64,000 bases of DNA from an uncultured Dokdonia sp. (GCA_947503305.1 CANNDF010000001.1:744001-808000); one strand, 5' to 3'; shown: positions 17,774 to 27,105, numbered from the stretch's first letter. Notes: generated by a model not told the origin, from the letters alone. Numbers and translations: made by a program.

Positions 17774-18637
17774 ATGAAAAAGTATATCACTATCATATTT
17801 ATTGGAATAAGTTGTGCTTTCGCACCTCGACCTTGCTCGGCACAGGCTTCAGCGTATTCACAATCCACTCAAATCTTGGACACTATTTATGCAAACGATA
17901 CAAAGAATGTTGCCCTATTCTTTCCTGAACCCATACGTCAAGGAATAACAGGTTCTGACAACTACGTCTTTACATATAATCGCGAAAAAGAACAGTACTT
18001 TGGTCTACTCCAAGCCAAACCAGGAAAGGAAAGTAATCTATTGGTAATCAATAAAAATGGGCTTATTTTTTCGTATATTGTTAAGTATAAGAAACAGCTT
18101 TCTAAGCTGAATTATTTCATATCAGCCACCGACAGTATCGGCAATGTAAGGCCGGTAACGAATACTCTTGAAGAAGCTACTACACGGATTGCTTTAGCCA
18201 ATGCTTCTTCTTTGTACTTCGAAAGATTCAGTAACTACTTATTAGCTAAAAAACAGCGCATAGGAAGTATAAGAAAGCGTAGCGAGCGCATCTCATTACG
18301 AGTTGAGAATATCGTTTTTGATAAAGAGCAGCTCTACTTTATCATAGAAATTGATAACCGCTCAACTTTGGATTATGACGTGAACTTTCTGAAATTATTT
18401 GTAGATACGCGACAAAAGGGGAAGAAGAAATCGCTGCAGCGTATTTACTTGGAGCCTGTGCATAAACATAAATTGCCTGAGCGCGTTACCGCTGGCAAAG
18501 CAAAACGATTGGTTTATGTAATGCCAAAATTTTCAATCGCAGACGACCGAAGAGTCGTTTTAGAACTTAATGAACACAAGGGAGAACGAAATATCAAACT
18601 AAAAGTCTCCCACAGATATATTAATAACCCAAATTAA
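17774..18637 (+). CDS. traN: Conjugative transfer protein TraN (DUF4138, VirB9-like)
   Basis: An about 287-aa exported protein. The start at 17774 places a signal peptide (MKKYITIIFIGISCAF...CSA) at the N-terminus; 17750 is in frame upstream but less fitting. The mature protein is beta-rich with landmarks NVALFFPEPIRQGITGSDNYVF and RTNLE-like segments such as LQAKPGKESNLLVI, as in DUF4138 TraN, which forms the outer-membrane complex with TraM. It is the last recognisable transfer gene; traO, traP and traQ, which usually follow, are not seen. Confidence 0.8.
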   Translation: MKKYITIIFIGISCAFAPRPCSAQASAYSQSTQILDTIYANDTKNVALFFPEPIRQGITGSDNYVFTYNREKEQYFGLLQAKPGKESNLLVINKNGLIFSYIVKYKKQLSKLNYFISATDSIGNVRPVTNTLEEATTRIALANASSLYFERFSNYLLAKKQRIGSIRKRSERISLRVENIVFDKEQLYFIIEIDNRSTLDYDVNFLKLFVDTRQKGKKKSLQRIYLEPVHKHKLPERVTAGKAKRLVYVMPKFSIADDRRVVLELNEHKGERNIKLKVSHRYINNPN

Positions 18638-18642
18638 AAATT

Positions 18643-19005
18643 ATGAAGTCCATACTCACTTTCGCCCTTTTATTTTTAGCGTTCTCCTGTTCAGAGAAGC
18701 AAGAATTATCACATACTGAAACTGCAACAATCGTAGCCCAGAGCTTCTTCTCAAAAGATGAGTCCGCTTTAAAAAAGTATACCACATCAGAAGGATACGC
18801 TAGTTTGGTTACTGTGCTTAATATGATTCCAGAATTTAATAAAGAAATCAAAGTAGATATTCTGGATGAAGCGATAGAAGGTGACATTGCCTGGGTAAAG
18901 TATAAAACATCATTCGATGGAAAGATGGGTGTTTTTAAACTCGTCAAAGAAAATGGTCAATGGAAAGTTACTAGTAAAGGGGTGAGGGAAAAAGGACCTT
19001 TTTAA
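18643..19005 (+). CDS. Small lipoprotein, NTF2-like (DUF4878-type)
   Basis: A 120-aa lipoprotein: signal peptide with lipobox LAFSC (Cys near residue 16), then an alpha-beta domain with ATIVAQSFFSKDESALKKY and a C-terminal VKENGQWKV strand typical of DUF4878/NTF2-like folds. It starts 5 nt after traN and probably belongs to the same transcript. It may act in exclusion or in envelope anchoring of the transfer apparatus; that role is an inference from position only. Confidence 0.6.
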   Translation: MKSILTFALLFLAFSCSEKQELSHTETATIVAQSFFSKDESALKKYTTSEGYASLVTVLNMIPEFNKEIKVDILDEAIEGDIAWVKYKTSFDGKMGVFKLVKENGQWKVTSKGVREKGPF

Positions 19006-19027
19006 TGACTATCTGTAAGATGTATCT

Positions 19028-19324
19028 TTACAATTTGCTTAAATGTGAAGCTATTACTTGCCAATTACCCTCTTTAAACATATAAGTATCCGTATATCTT
19101 TGTCTTTGATAAAACTTATTGTTGCTGTTATCACATTCAGTTGTAACTATACCACGTAGAATGATGACATTTCCATAATCCTTTGCATAGGATTGAGTTG
19201 TATATAACTTCATATTCTTACAAGATTTATCGTCGTTCTTTAAGTGCGCTAAAATGTTTTGCTTTTTTTGTTTGTAACCATTTGGGTAGGTAATTTCAAA
19301 ATCATCATCAACAATTTTCTTCAT
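19028..19324 (-). CDS. NTF2/SnoaL-like (DUF4440) domain, probably split from upstream hydrolase
   Basis: A 98-aa piece that begins in the middle of a DUF4440 domain: KKIVDDDFEITYPNG is the usual second conserved block and YMFKEGNWQVIASHLSKL the end. The first helix of the domain (QQEKKWLSAYEEN) is found in another reading frame at the end of the upstream hydrolase gene. The two genes overlap by 17 bp. This suggests that a hydrolase-DUF4440 fusion was broken by a small deletion or frameshift, although re-initiation at the overlapping ATG could still make this product. Confidence 0.5.
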   Translation of the reverse strand: MKKIVDDDFEITYPNGYKQKKQNILAHLKNDDKSCKNMKLYTTQSYAKDYGNVIILRGIVTTECDNSNNKFYQRQRYTDTYMFKEGNWQVIASHLSKL

Positions 19325-20678
19325 AAGCGCTTAGCCATTTTTTTTCTTGCTGAAATACCTCTTTTATATTATCTGATTGCTTTGCTGTCATATTTAAAAT
19401 CCAATTACTTAAATCCGATAGAAAATAAGGGTTAAATTTTTTGAGTCTTCCTAATTCTGAATCACTCTTAATATTTGCCTGAAGTATTAAATGGCTTGCT
19501 TTCTTATAAACTTTTATAACGTTTGACGTACCAATAGTCTTTAGGTTATTCACGACAGTTGAAACTGGTGTCGAAGCATCCAACTCCCCAAAAACGGCAT
19601 AGACTTTACCTTTATAATTTTTCCAAGACTCCAATGGATTATAATTTACTTCTAAAGTCTGAAACCAAAACTCTTTTTGCTTCATACTAAATGAGTTTGA
19701 GGGTGGTGGAAAGTAGTTCAGAAAATTTGAATTCGTGACTTTTGCCAATTCAGTATCAAGATGTTCTTTATCCTCTCTATTGTTTGTTTTGATATACTCA
19801 TACAAATACTGCCACGATATTTTTGCAGAATCTAGTATATCATCATTCGCGCCAAGGGATATTAATTCAGTAATATTATTATAAATATTTTGCTCCCCAG
19901 CTGATACGCCCATACCTGCACCTGAAACACAAAAGATGAATGGGGTGTTAGGTTCTTTCTCTGTTATTTTAGCTAAAATCCAGCCTGCTTGACTACTACC
20001 TCCGTAACCAATTAGGCCTTTATCAATATTCAAATGACTCTCAATGGCTTTTTTTCCGTTAATAGCATCTTCTGCTAAATCACTAAATGAAGCATTTTTC
20101 CAATTGCCTAATGATTCACCACAACCCCTTTTATCATAGATTAAAACAGCAATTCCATTTTTAACTAGATAATTAGATATTAGTCTTATATAGCCTGCAT
20201 AACCATCTCTATCTTGTTTGCCGGAACCGTGAATTAAAATAACCGAAGGATGTTTCTCTTCCTTATTAGGTAATAAAAGAGAACCTTTTAGGAGAATTCC
20301 GTTACTATTAAATTCAATTTCTTCTTCTGCATATGAGACTTTGTAAGCGTCATAGCTTTTATTCTTTAATAAGGCTTTTAGTTTTTTTATACCATTATCC
20401 TGGTAAAAGATAAAACTGGTTTCTTCATTGCTAGAATCCTCGTTTAATAAGGTTGTATATGTCGTATAGATGGAATCATTTTTTCTATACAATGCGCGAT
20501 AATCCAATGTTTGTGGATTGTATACATAGGGCCTAACAGCTGATTTTCCTATTAAAAACTCATAACCCAAATTAGTAGAATAAACGCCTAAAAAATCACT
20601 TTGTATATTGTTTTGTCCTTGAACAGGACTGTAAGAAATAAGAAAAAACAAAAGAGTGGTTATAGGAAAATATCTCAC
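19308..20678 (-). CDS. Secreted alpha/beta-hydrolase with frameshifted C-terminus
   Basis: A 456-aa exported hydrolase. A signal peptide (TTLLFFLISYSPVQG) leads to a beta-rich N-domain, then the hydrolase fold: oxyanion segment ILIHGSGKQDRDG (near residues 150-160), nucleophile region IGYGGSSQAGW (Ser near 228), an Asp in FGELDASTPV and His in KKASHLILQA. These fit the CocE/dienelactone-like alpha/beta group. The last residues QQEKKWLSAYEENC belong to the first helix of a DUF4440 domain whose remainder is the next gene in another frame. It overlaps the amidohydrolase gene by 4 bp and is part of a minus-strand cargo cluster. Confidence 0.65.
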   Translation of the reverse strand: MRYFPITTLLFFLISYSPVQGQNNIQSDFLGVYSTNLGYEFLIGKSAVRPYVYNPQTLDYRALYRKNDSIYTTYTTLLNEDSSNEETSFIFYQDNGIKKLKALLKNKSYDAYKVSYAEEEIEFNSNGILLKGSLLLPNKEEKHPSVILIHGSGKQDRDGYAGYIRLISNYLVKNGIAVLIYDKRGCGESLGNWKNASFSDLAEDAINGKKAIESHLNIDKGLIGYGGSSQAGWILAKITEKEPNTPFIFCVSGAGMGVSAGEQNIYNNITELISLGANDDILDSAKISWQYLYEYIKTNNREDKEHLDTELAKVTNSNFLNYFPPPSNSFSMKQKEFWFQTLEVNYNPLESWKNYKGKVYAVFGELDASTPVSTVVNNLKTIGTSNVIKVYKKASHLILQANIKSDSELGRLKKFNPYFLSDLSNWILNMTAKQSDNIKEVFQQEKKWLSAYEENC

Positions 20679-21946
20679 AGCACATTTATTAGTTTGCCCT
20701 TTTTTATCATCAAATCAATATTGTCCAAGGCATCGTAGTTTGACAAAGGATTTTCATTCAAAACCAATAATGAAGCTTCCATTCCTTCTGTTAATCGGTT
20801 TTTGTCAAATTCAGGAAAAACAAGTTTACGATTTCGATAAGTGGCTATAAATAATATTTCCTGAGGAGATAAAATTTCATTTTTCAACCAATAATCAATC
20901 TCTTTCCGGAAGGAATCACCATCCGAGCCTAAAGCAAACTTGAAGCCTGATTTTATCAAATGATACACCGTTTTTTTCTGAAAATTTAAGACACGGTTGT
21001 ATATGTCTTGGTCAAAACTACCTTCATAATTATTCTCCGCTGTTCTTATAATAGAATTGTCTTCGTTTAGACTTAATGTAGAGACAATCTGTATCTGGTT
21101 TTGAGTAATGTACTTTAACTCGTCATTGGTAAATTGAGGCAATTGCGGTAATTGACTTGTATAGTTAACATTATAATGTGGCAAGTGGGCAAATATATCC
21201 ACGCCTGCACTTAATCCAATTTTCAAATCATCAAATGTCTCAATATGGGCAACTACTCGTAAACCTTCCTGGTGGGCAAGTTCACAAATTTTTCTTGCTG
21301 TGCTTTCTGACAAAGAGGGATTGCCGCTCTTTACATCCATCAGGTATATTTTTACCAAGTCTGGCTTTATAGCCAAATAATTCGCCCATTGTTCATTCAG
21401 CTCTTTTTCTGAATCAAAGAACCAGTAGGCGTCTTTTTCCAGCTTTTTACTTTTTTTGATTATTTCAGTGTTTTCAGGAAGCCACCATTGCTCAATGCCA
21501 GAAGCATTTCTTTCATAAGCAAAACTGGGGTGTGCTCCTGTAGAAGTTATTCCTCCATTGGCATACAGAACATTGATAACATTGAGACTATCTAAAATCT
21601 GCCTATTCCTTTTAACCAAAGAACTTCGATTATTGAGTACCAACGCGTAAAAAGTCCCTTCTGAAATGTAATTGTAATACTCATTTAAAAAGCCCTCTTG
21701 TTTGTCAAGTTTATGAGTATGGGTTTCAACAAATGGTGGTAACACATACTTTCCTGACAGGTTGATTATTGTGTCTATCTTACGTGGCTCTTTAAAACTA
21801 AATCTCCCTTGATTGATATAAACTTTGTCGTAGGTTGTAAATCCATCTATGCCAAAAAAGTTTACATTGGCTAGTTGATAATTTTTGTGTTGCGCTGATA
21901 TGTTTTGAAATAAACAAATAGCAAAAATAAGATATGATAAACGCAT
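20675..21946 (-). CDS. Secreted amidohydrolase
   Basis: Metal-dependent amidohydrolase of the imidazolonepropionase-like group, about 423 aa from the preferred start at 21946, which gives the signal peptide MRLSYLIFAICLFQNISAQ; an upstream start at 21976 would overlap the ankyrin gene. Metal ligands visible are HTH in FVETHTHKLD, His in RVVAHIETFDD, His in DIFAHLPHYN and Asp in ALGSDGDSF. The substrate is unknown; homologues act on cyclic amides or dipeptides. Cluster order from the promoter side is AraC, ankyrin, amidohydrolase, hydrolase. Confidence 0.7.
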   Translation of the reverse strand: MRLSYLIFAICLFQNISAQHKNYQLANVNFFGIDGFTTYDKVYINQGRFSFKEPRKIDTIINLSGKYVLPPFVETHTHKLDKQEGFLNEYYNYISEGTFYALVLNNRSSLVKRNRQILDSLNVINVLYANGGITSTGAHPSFAYERNASGIEQWWLPENTEIIKKSKKLEKDAYWFFDSEKELNEQWANYLAIKPDLVKIYLMDVKSGNPSLSESTARKICELAHQEGLRVVAHIETFDDLKIGLSAGVDIFAHLPHYNVNYTSQLPQLPQFTNDELKYITQNQIQIVSTLSLNEDNSIIRTAENNYEGSFDQDIYNRVLNFQKKTVYHLIKSGFKFALGSDGDSFRKEIDYWLKNEILSPQEILFIATYRNRKLVFPEFDKNRLTEGMEASLLVLNENPLSNYDALDNIDLMIKKGKLINVL

Positions 21947-21968
21947 AAGATTTAGTCGTAAGGCTAGA

Positions 21969-22691
21969 TTAATCATCCTTACTCAAGAAAAATAACTCAA
22001 TATCTTTGTGCTCCTCCTTTTTTGCAATATCAATGGCGGTATCACCATTATCCATTTTTAGAGAATAAGAAGCGCCATTCTTTACAAGCAACTTAACCAA
22101 TTCTAAATTTCCCCTATGAACTGCCGAATGCAATGCTGTGACGTTTTGCATTTGAAGTGCGTTTACATTGACACCATTTTCTATCAATAACTCACATAGT
22201 TCATAGTTTTCTTTTGCGACAGCCGAATGCAGTGCATTTACCTTTGAAGGGTTGGCTGCAGGAATATTAGGGTCTGCTCCCAATTTGAGTAAAGTTTTAG
22301 CAATTTCAGTCTGGTTAAAGAAACCAGCTAGGGAGAGAGGAGTAAAACCGTCATTAGAATATCTGTTTATTAAGTCAGCAGGATTATTACTTAAAAGGGT
22401 CTCTACAATATCCTTCTTCCCACAGACAATTGCTTCGTGAAAAGTAAATGATTCTTTTAATTCGATAGCCTCGGTAAAAGCTTCCTTAAGCTCACTGTAG
22501 GCTAAAAGCATTAGTCCAGAACTGCCGTTTGCATCGGTTAAACTAAGAACTTCAGGATTTCCTTTAATAAATGTTGTGGCTTTTTTGACATCCTTGTTTT
22601 TAATTAGTGTTTTGAGTGAGTCTATCATATTAGTTGAATTGGCAGTGAAACTAATGAACGAACAAAAAAATAGTGTGATAATAGTTTTCAT
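21969..22691 (-). CDS. Exported ankyrin-repeat protein
   Basis: About 240 aa from the start at 22691, giving a signal peptide (MKTIITLFFCSFISFTANS). At least three canonical ankyrin repeats follow: DGFTPLSLAGFFNQTEIAKT, NALHSAVAKENYELCELL and TALHSAVHRGNLELVKLL. It is probably periplasmic and mediates protein contact. In bacteria such proteins may protect the cell from toxic enzymes; linkage with the amidohydrolase and hydrolase could reflect that, but this is only inferred from context. Confidence 0.65.
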   Translation of the reverse strand: MKTIITLFFCSFISFTANSTNMIDSLKTLIKNKDVKKATTFIKGNPEVLSLTDANGSSGLMLLAYSELKEAFTEAIELKESFTFHEAIVCGKKDIVETLLSNNPADLINRYSNDGFTPLSLAGFFNQTEIAKTLLKLGADPNIPAANPSKVNALHSAVAKENYELCELLIENGVNVNALQMQNVTALHSAVHRGNLELVKLLVKNGASYSLKMDNGDTAIDIAKKEEHKDIELFFLSKDD

Positions 22692-22740
22692 ATCAATTGA
22701 ATTTGACACAAAAGAACATATCAAACCTTAGATAGGCTTA

Positions 22741-23577
22741 CTATATATCACCTTTTCTAAGGTCGACTGGAGCAAGCCCAACTATACTCTTAAAATAGCT
22801 ACTAAAATTTCCAAAACTTGAATACCCAACATCCAGTGCTATATCCTTTATACTCTTGTTAGTTTCCAACACTTGGCGTTTTGCTTCTTGAATTCGTTTT
22901 TTAGAAATGTATTGAAACGGGGTAAGCCCGAATAATTGCTTAAAATTGCGTAAAAGATGATTTTCGGATAATAAGCCTACTGCAGAAAGGTCTGATAATC
23001 TCAGGTTTCTAGAATAATTACAATCCAAATAATCTTTTACAAAACAAAGTCGCTGGTATAACTCTTCTCGCGTTGATTTTCTTTTTGAAACAAGTTGTTC
23101 TGTATCAAAGTATGCTCTAGAATTTTGTTCCAAAACGGCATACAGCAATTGCTGATACCATTCATCTTTTTCTAAATCTTCCATACTGTGAGCAAACTTT
23201 GTTCTCCCAAAATTTAGTAGTTGGGAAACTACTCCGTTGTGCCTATAGTTTCTTTCAAATAGTCGAATCCCTTGTTCGTATTTTATGTTAAAATCAAGCA
23301 ACTGCTCATCTGTAGCGCAAATTTCAGAAACCATTTTTGATATAAATTCTGGGGCAAAAAAAGTGCAAAAAGATTCCGTCTCATTTTGTGTATCGATTGT
23401 CAATCGATACTTTGTGCACTCATTTAGTATTAAGTAATTCGTTTTATCGACTTCATACTCTCTTTGCTTCACTTGATAGTTAGCCTTGCCATTGTAAAAG
23501 GATTTTATAGAAAGATAGCATTCGCCATACCATTGGTACTGTTTTGCTCTTTGGTGTATGACGAAGTTGTTTTTCAA
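22741..23577 (-). CDS. AraC-family transcription regulator
   Basis: A 278-aa regulator with an N-terminal cupin-like sensor (residues 1-150) and a C-terminal AraC double HTH (about 175-275): LRLSDLSAVGLLSENHLLRNFKQLFGLTPFQYI as landmark segments LSENHLLRNFKQ and TPFQYISKKRI, then SIKDIALDVGYSSFGNFSSYF. It is the first gene of the minus-strand cargo cluster and likely controls it. Confidence 0.75.
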   Translation of the reverse strand: MKNNFVIHQRAKQYQWYGECYLSIKSFYNGKANYQVKQREYEVDKTNYLILNECTKYRLTIDTQNETESFCTFFAPEFISKMVSEICATDEQLLDFNIKYEQGIRLFERNYRHNGVVSQLLNFGRTKFAHSMEDLEKDEWYQQLLYAVLEQNSRAYFDTEQLVSKRKSTREELYQRLCFVKDYLDCNYSRNLRLSDLSAVGLLSENHLLRNFKQLFGLTPFQYISKKRIQEAKRQVLETNKSIKDIALDVGYSSFGNFSSYFKSIVGLAPVDLRKGDI

Positions 23578-23661
23578 TGGTGTCGAATGGTGTTTTTGTT
23601 TGCCTATAAATCTAGTAAAAATATTGAACTAGGTTTTCAAGAGGAGAACAACGCAAGATGT

Positions 23662-25101
23662 TTACTTAAAAATAGACCTCACATCTTCATAAACCCGCTC
23701 AAAATTTGCCTCTAAATCAGCCTGAGAAAACTGCTTCGACTCCTCCGGTAATTCTCGTAGAATGTTAGCCAATTTAAACTGTACCTTTTTATCCTTTCCA
23801 TCTGCATAGGTAATGAACTCACCTTGCTTTAACCTAAAGAATACATCGGCTCTAATTTTTGGAATTTCCTTTTCTCCAGTAGTGATTCGCGTATCAAAAT
23901 CAAGGTTATGTCCTCTACTTATACTTTTCGTTGGGTCTTTTATAATTTCAAAAAAGCGCTCATAATATTTGGCAGTATCTGGGTCATTGACTTTACCAAA
24001 AAACTGATAAGAAAGATTGCTTAAAATTGCTTTACTCGCCTTATCGCCATACATCATATCGTTCTGAATTTTGTCTTGCATTACATAGATTGTTGCAATG
24101 TCATAGCTTCTCAATGTTGCAGGAATTCGATGCATATTCAAAAGCCGAATTGTTGGCGCTTCTTCTATCAATAAAAATGAAGGCTTAGAATTTCGCACAC
24201 TCATTTGTTTGGTAATGGTGTGAATAATGGTAGCAATTACAGGCGAATACGATGTCTCATATTTTGGATTGTTTACTACAGAAATAATTGCAGGATTTTC
24301 TTTACTATTTATATTCAATGGAACTTCATCAGCTGACAGTACCATAAAAATACGCTGCGTGCTAATGCGTTTTAGTGCATTGGCCAAAGTACTTTTTACG
24401 CCAGCTGTCTGTCTGTCCGAATCTTTACCACTTATAAAAGCATCTGCCATAGCTCTTGATGTGGTATTGGTTTCCAAAAACTGAATAAGACTATCCGTAT
24501 CCAATAATTGATAAATCGCTATTAAATGTGGTAGCGTGCAGTATTTAGGATAGTCCGTTTTCAGTTTCCAAATCAATCCACCTATTAATCCTTCAGCTGC
24601 ATCATTAAAGAATTTTGTTGTGCCTGTTGTTCCAGATTCCCGTTGTTCCAAAAGGTTTTCAATCAACACCCTAGAAACTTCATTTACGCTTTCCTCGTTC
24701 TCGAAATATCGAGGTGCAATAGGATTTACTCTATGAATGATTCTATCGAAAGAAATCACCTTAAACGGAATATCGCTATCCTTAAAAAGTGGGTATGCCA
24801 TTTCGGTCAGTTCAAAATCTTTATAATCGTGAAGGATTCCGCAAAAACTTTCTTTCTGAAAATGTTTTAGAAATCCATACACAACACTTTCAGTCTTACC
24901 ACTTCCTGCAGAACCGATTACGGATGCGCCACGTTTTACATTTTCAATTTTAAAATTTCCTGATTTAATCTTGAATTTTACTTGATATTTTTCATCCTTT
25001 CCGTTCTTTGGTTTACTATCATAAAAGGCATAAATTACTATTGCTAGGGATAGCCCAGGTACTACAACATAAATAACTATTTCTAATAATGACCAACTCA
25101 T
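23662..25101 (-). CDS. mobC: Type IV coupling protein of the ICE (VirD4/TraG-like, MobC)
   Basis: A 479-aa coupling ATPase that links the relaxosome to the transfer channel. One N-terminal membrane helix (about residues 6-25) is followed by Walker A GSAGSGKTES (about residues 55-65) and Walker B-type FLLIEEAPT (near 313). QTAGVKSTLANAL and the YQFFGKVNDPDTA segment are typical of VirD4-like coupling proteins. It overlaps the relaxase gene by 4 bp, so the two are co-translated. It is shorter than Bacteroides MobC (about 670 aa) but has all ATPase motifs. Confidence 0.8.
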   Translation of the reverse strand: MSWSLLEIVIYVVVPGLSLAIVIYAFYDSKPKNGKDEKYQVKFKIKSGNFKIENVKRGASVIGSAGSGKTESVVYGFLKHFQKESFCGILHDYKDFELTEMAYPLFKDSDIPFKVISFDRIIHRVNPIAPRYFENEESVNEVSRVLIENLLEQRESGTTGTTKFFNDAAEGLIGGLIWKLKTDYPKYCTLPHLIAIYQLLDTDSLIQFLETNTTSRAMADAFISGKDSDRQTAGVKSTLANALKRISTQRIFMVLSADEVPLNINSKENPAIISVVNNPKYETSYSPVIATIIHTITKQMSVRNSKPSFLLIEEAPTIRLLNMHRIPATLRSYDIATIYVMQDKIQNDMMYGDKASKAILSNLSYQFFGKVNDPDTAKYYERFFEIIKDPTKSISRGHNLDFDTRITTGEKEIPKIRADVFFRLKQGEFITYADGKDKKVQFKLANILRELPEESKQFSQADLEANFERVYEDVRSIFK

Positions 25102-26129
25102 ATGCCAATAGAACTTGATTTTATGGCCACTTCCGCACCACGTCTTAATCTTTTAAATACTCGAAGTGCAATTTGCGCTTGACTTACTGGAATACTTGGG
25201 ACTATCGGCAATCCTGTTTTTGTAATCATTTTGAAAGCCAATGCTTTTTCGTTAGCTGGCAGTTTCATTAAAGCCGCAAAGTAGAGTTTGGGATTTTTTA
25301 CAAAATCTTTTTTTGCTTTATAGGTTTCAGCAAAATTGCGCTTATAACCAAAGGTCTTGTCAAAAGTCTTTTCTGCTTTTTCAAAGAATTTGTCTCTGTC
25401 AAAACCACGCTTTACATTTTTACCGTGCATCTCAACCTCTGAAGCTTTATGTTTACTTCCTGGGGAAAGACTGATGAAATTAGAAGCATCTTTCCGGCTC
25501 ACAATAATATGAATATGGCTTTGGTTGCCATCTTTTGACATTCCCTGGACAATACGTTTTCCATTTTGTTGATGTGGTGCTTGTTGTTCTAATTTTGAAT
25601 TTTCCTTTTGTATTTTTCTAATATTACCTTGAGCTCGACCTTTTTCAATATTTCGGATATCGATTTTGAGTTGAAGTATTTTTGTGGCATATGGTTGATT
25701 TTCTCGAATCTGAATGTCCGTACCCTTGAACGTTCGTTGATGTTCAATTTTAGCATAGTATTTTATATCATCGATGGTAATAGGTCGTCCATTAATTTCT
25801 CTGTTGAAGCTGGCAACATAATCCTTCATCAGCTCACGAGTGTAGATTTTTAAATCTTGACTACTGTTTTGAAGTTTACGCAATTCATACTTTGACGGGC
25901 TAACCGTAATTGAATAAAACTTCGGTTCTTTCTTTTTCAATTTTGCGGTATTACCATCAATCTCTTTTATCACTTTTTCAGCAGAAATCTCATCGCCATA
26001 TTGATTAAAAAAATGTTCCATATCATGTTGTTCCAAGCCTTGATTCTCTTTCTCTAAATACCCAACAAAATCAGCCGAACTTTGCGAGTAATTAACTCCT
26101 AATTTTTGAGGTGTTATTGTGATGTACAT
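25098..26129 (-). CDS. mobB: MobB-like relaxase of the ICE
   Basis: A 343-aa relaxase of the Bacteroidota mobilisation type (MobP-like, DUF5712). The metal-binding segment GNQSHIHIIVSRKD (near residues 200-212) carries the HxH pair. YITITPQKLGVNYSQSSADFVGYLEKEN at the N-terminus (landmark: SSADFVGYLEKEN) and the LSPGSKHKASE motif are typical. It would nick the ICE at oriT, probably in the non-coding DNA on the far side of the MobA-like gene. It is co-transcribed with the coupling protein. Confidence 0.75.
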   Translation of the reverse strand: MYITITPQKLGVNYSQSSADFVGYLEKENQGLEQHDMEHFFNQYGDEISAEKVIKEIDGNTAKLKKKEPKFYSITVSPSKYELRKLQNSSQDLKIYTRELMKDYVASFNREINGRPITIDDIKYYAKIEHQRTFKGTDIQIRENQPYATKILQLKIDIRNIEKGRAQGNIRKIQKENSKLEQQAPHQQNGKRIVQGMSKDGNQSHIHIIVSRKDASNFISLSPGSKHKASEVEMHGKNVKRGFDRDKFFEKAEKTFDKTFGYKRNFAETYKAKKDFVKNPKLYFAALMKLPANEKALAFKMITKTGLPIVPSIPVSQAQIALRVFKRLRRGAEVAIKSSSIGI

Positions 26130-26139
26130 AGCCTAAAAA

Positions 26140-26427
26140 TTAGAGTTCGTTTTTTAAGTTTCCCTTTTCCTGAAAGCGTACTTCTTTCTTTTCATTGGCA
26201 TATTTCTTTTCAACTATCAAAGGTTTTTTATTAGGTTCTTCCATTTCAAAAAGTGTTTGAATCATCGCCACGGTAGGTTTGGTTTGGGTCTTCTCTACGT
26301 CTCGCATTATGGCAATAACCGCATTGATTCTTTTTAATAGTTTTGCCTCGATAGTACGTCCAGTTGGTCCTAATTTTTCCTTTGGCGAAATTTCATTGTA
26401 GAAGAAAAAATCAAGCATCGTGGACAT
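26140..26427 (-). CDS. mobA: MobA-like relaxosome accessory protein
   Basis: A 95-aa protein preceding the relaxase gene by 10 bp. The GPTGRTIEAKLLKRINAVIA segment is conserved in small accessory proteins of Bacteroidota mobilisation modules. It may bind oriT and recruit the relaxase. The usual members are longer at the N-terminus (about 130-150 aa); an in-frame upstream start codon is not obvious, so the start is uncertain. Confidence 0.55.
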   Translation of the reverse strand: MSTMLDFFFYNEISPKEKLGPTGRTIEAKLLKRINAVIAIMRDVEKTQTKPTVAMIQTLFEMEEPNKKPLIVEKKYANEKKEVRFQEKGNLKNEL

Positions 26428-26441
26428 CGCTTCGGTATGTG

Positions 26442-26896
26442 ATTTGAAGTAAGTGCGTGAGAAAGTTTGGAAACGTTTTGCCGCAAAATCTTCCCTAAAA
26501 ATGGACGTTCTCAGCCCATTTGTCGCAAATCGCTGATTGTTAGGAAATTATACTTATTTTAATCAACTGATTTTCAGTCAATTAAAAAAGAAAAGGAATC
26601 CGAAACATCGCGCAGCGTGTTACCCTCTTGCTATTCCTTTTCGTCCCGCTCACGGGACAAAAATCCATACAATCCGACTAAAAAGTCGATTGCCATTTTT
26701 TGGAAAAATGATTCTCCGATATGTTATTTTTCGATGTGTAAGGGTATCGGCGAAAGTCGAAAAGTGGATACCTTACTTTAATTTGAATGCTGAATTTCAG
26801 CGAAATAAAGATAGTGATTTATTATTGATGTAGAATGAATTACACACAAAAACACCTCTAATATTTTAGAGGTGTCTGTTTCATTTCTATTAAAAA
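26442..26896. other. Non-coding stretch with inverted repeats, candidate ICE oriT
   Basis: No convincing gene. It contains the hairpin GTCCCG ctca CGGGAC near 26643-26658 and an IR AGGAAT/ATTCCT spanning about 26593-26638 around GCGCAGCGTG. In Bacteroidota elements the oriT lies just upstream of mobA, which is this position. Confidence 0.4.
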
Positions 26897-27094
26897 TTAT
26901 GGATTGAAAACGTAGGTATAGGAATATAAATTTCGAAGTGCTTCTTCTTCAATCATCGTTTCAAAACAGCCGTAATTTTCTTTTACGTATTTGCGAATGT
27001 TATCCCCAAATTTTCGTTGCACATCTGCTTTAGAAGTTTCTAAAAGTCGGTTTTGAGCTTCCTCGCTTAAGTCTGTAAAATTAAGATATACCAC
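26897..27094 (-). CDS. Small hypothetical ICE protein
   Basis: A 65-aa protein, acidic, with the pattern VYLNFTDLSEEAQNRLLE and EEALRNLYSYTYVFNP. Proteins of this size and start are common near ssb in Flavobacteriaceae ICEs. Not recognised beyond that. It follows the 126-aa gene by 11 bp on the same strand, so it is probably co-transcribed with it. Confidence 0.5.
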   Translation of the reverse strand: MVYLNFTDLSEEAQNRLLETSKADVQRKFGDNIRKYVKENYGCFETMIEEEALRNLYSYTYVFNP

Positions 27095-27105
27095 AGCCCA
27101 AAGTT

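Noticed and set aside
26537-26833. 98-codon plus-strand frame in the non-coding region next to mobA
   Set aside because: Composition is rich in Arg/Lys/Phe without domain logic, it reads through inverted repeats, and similar frames recur as false calls beside Bacteroidota mobilisation genes.
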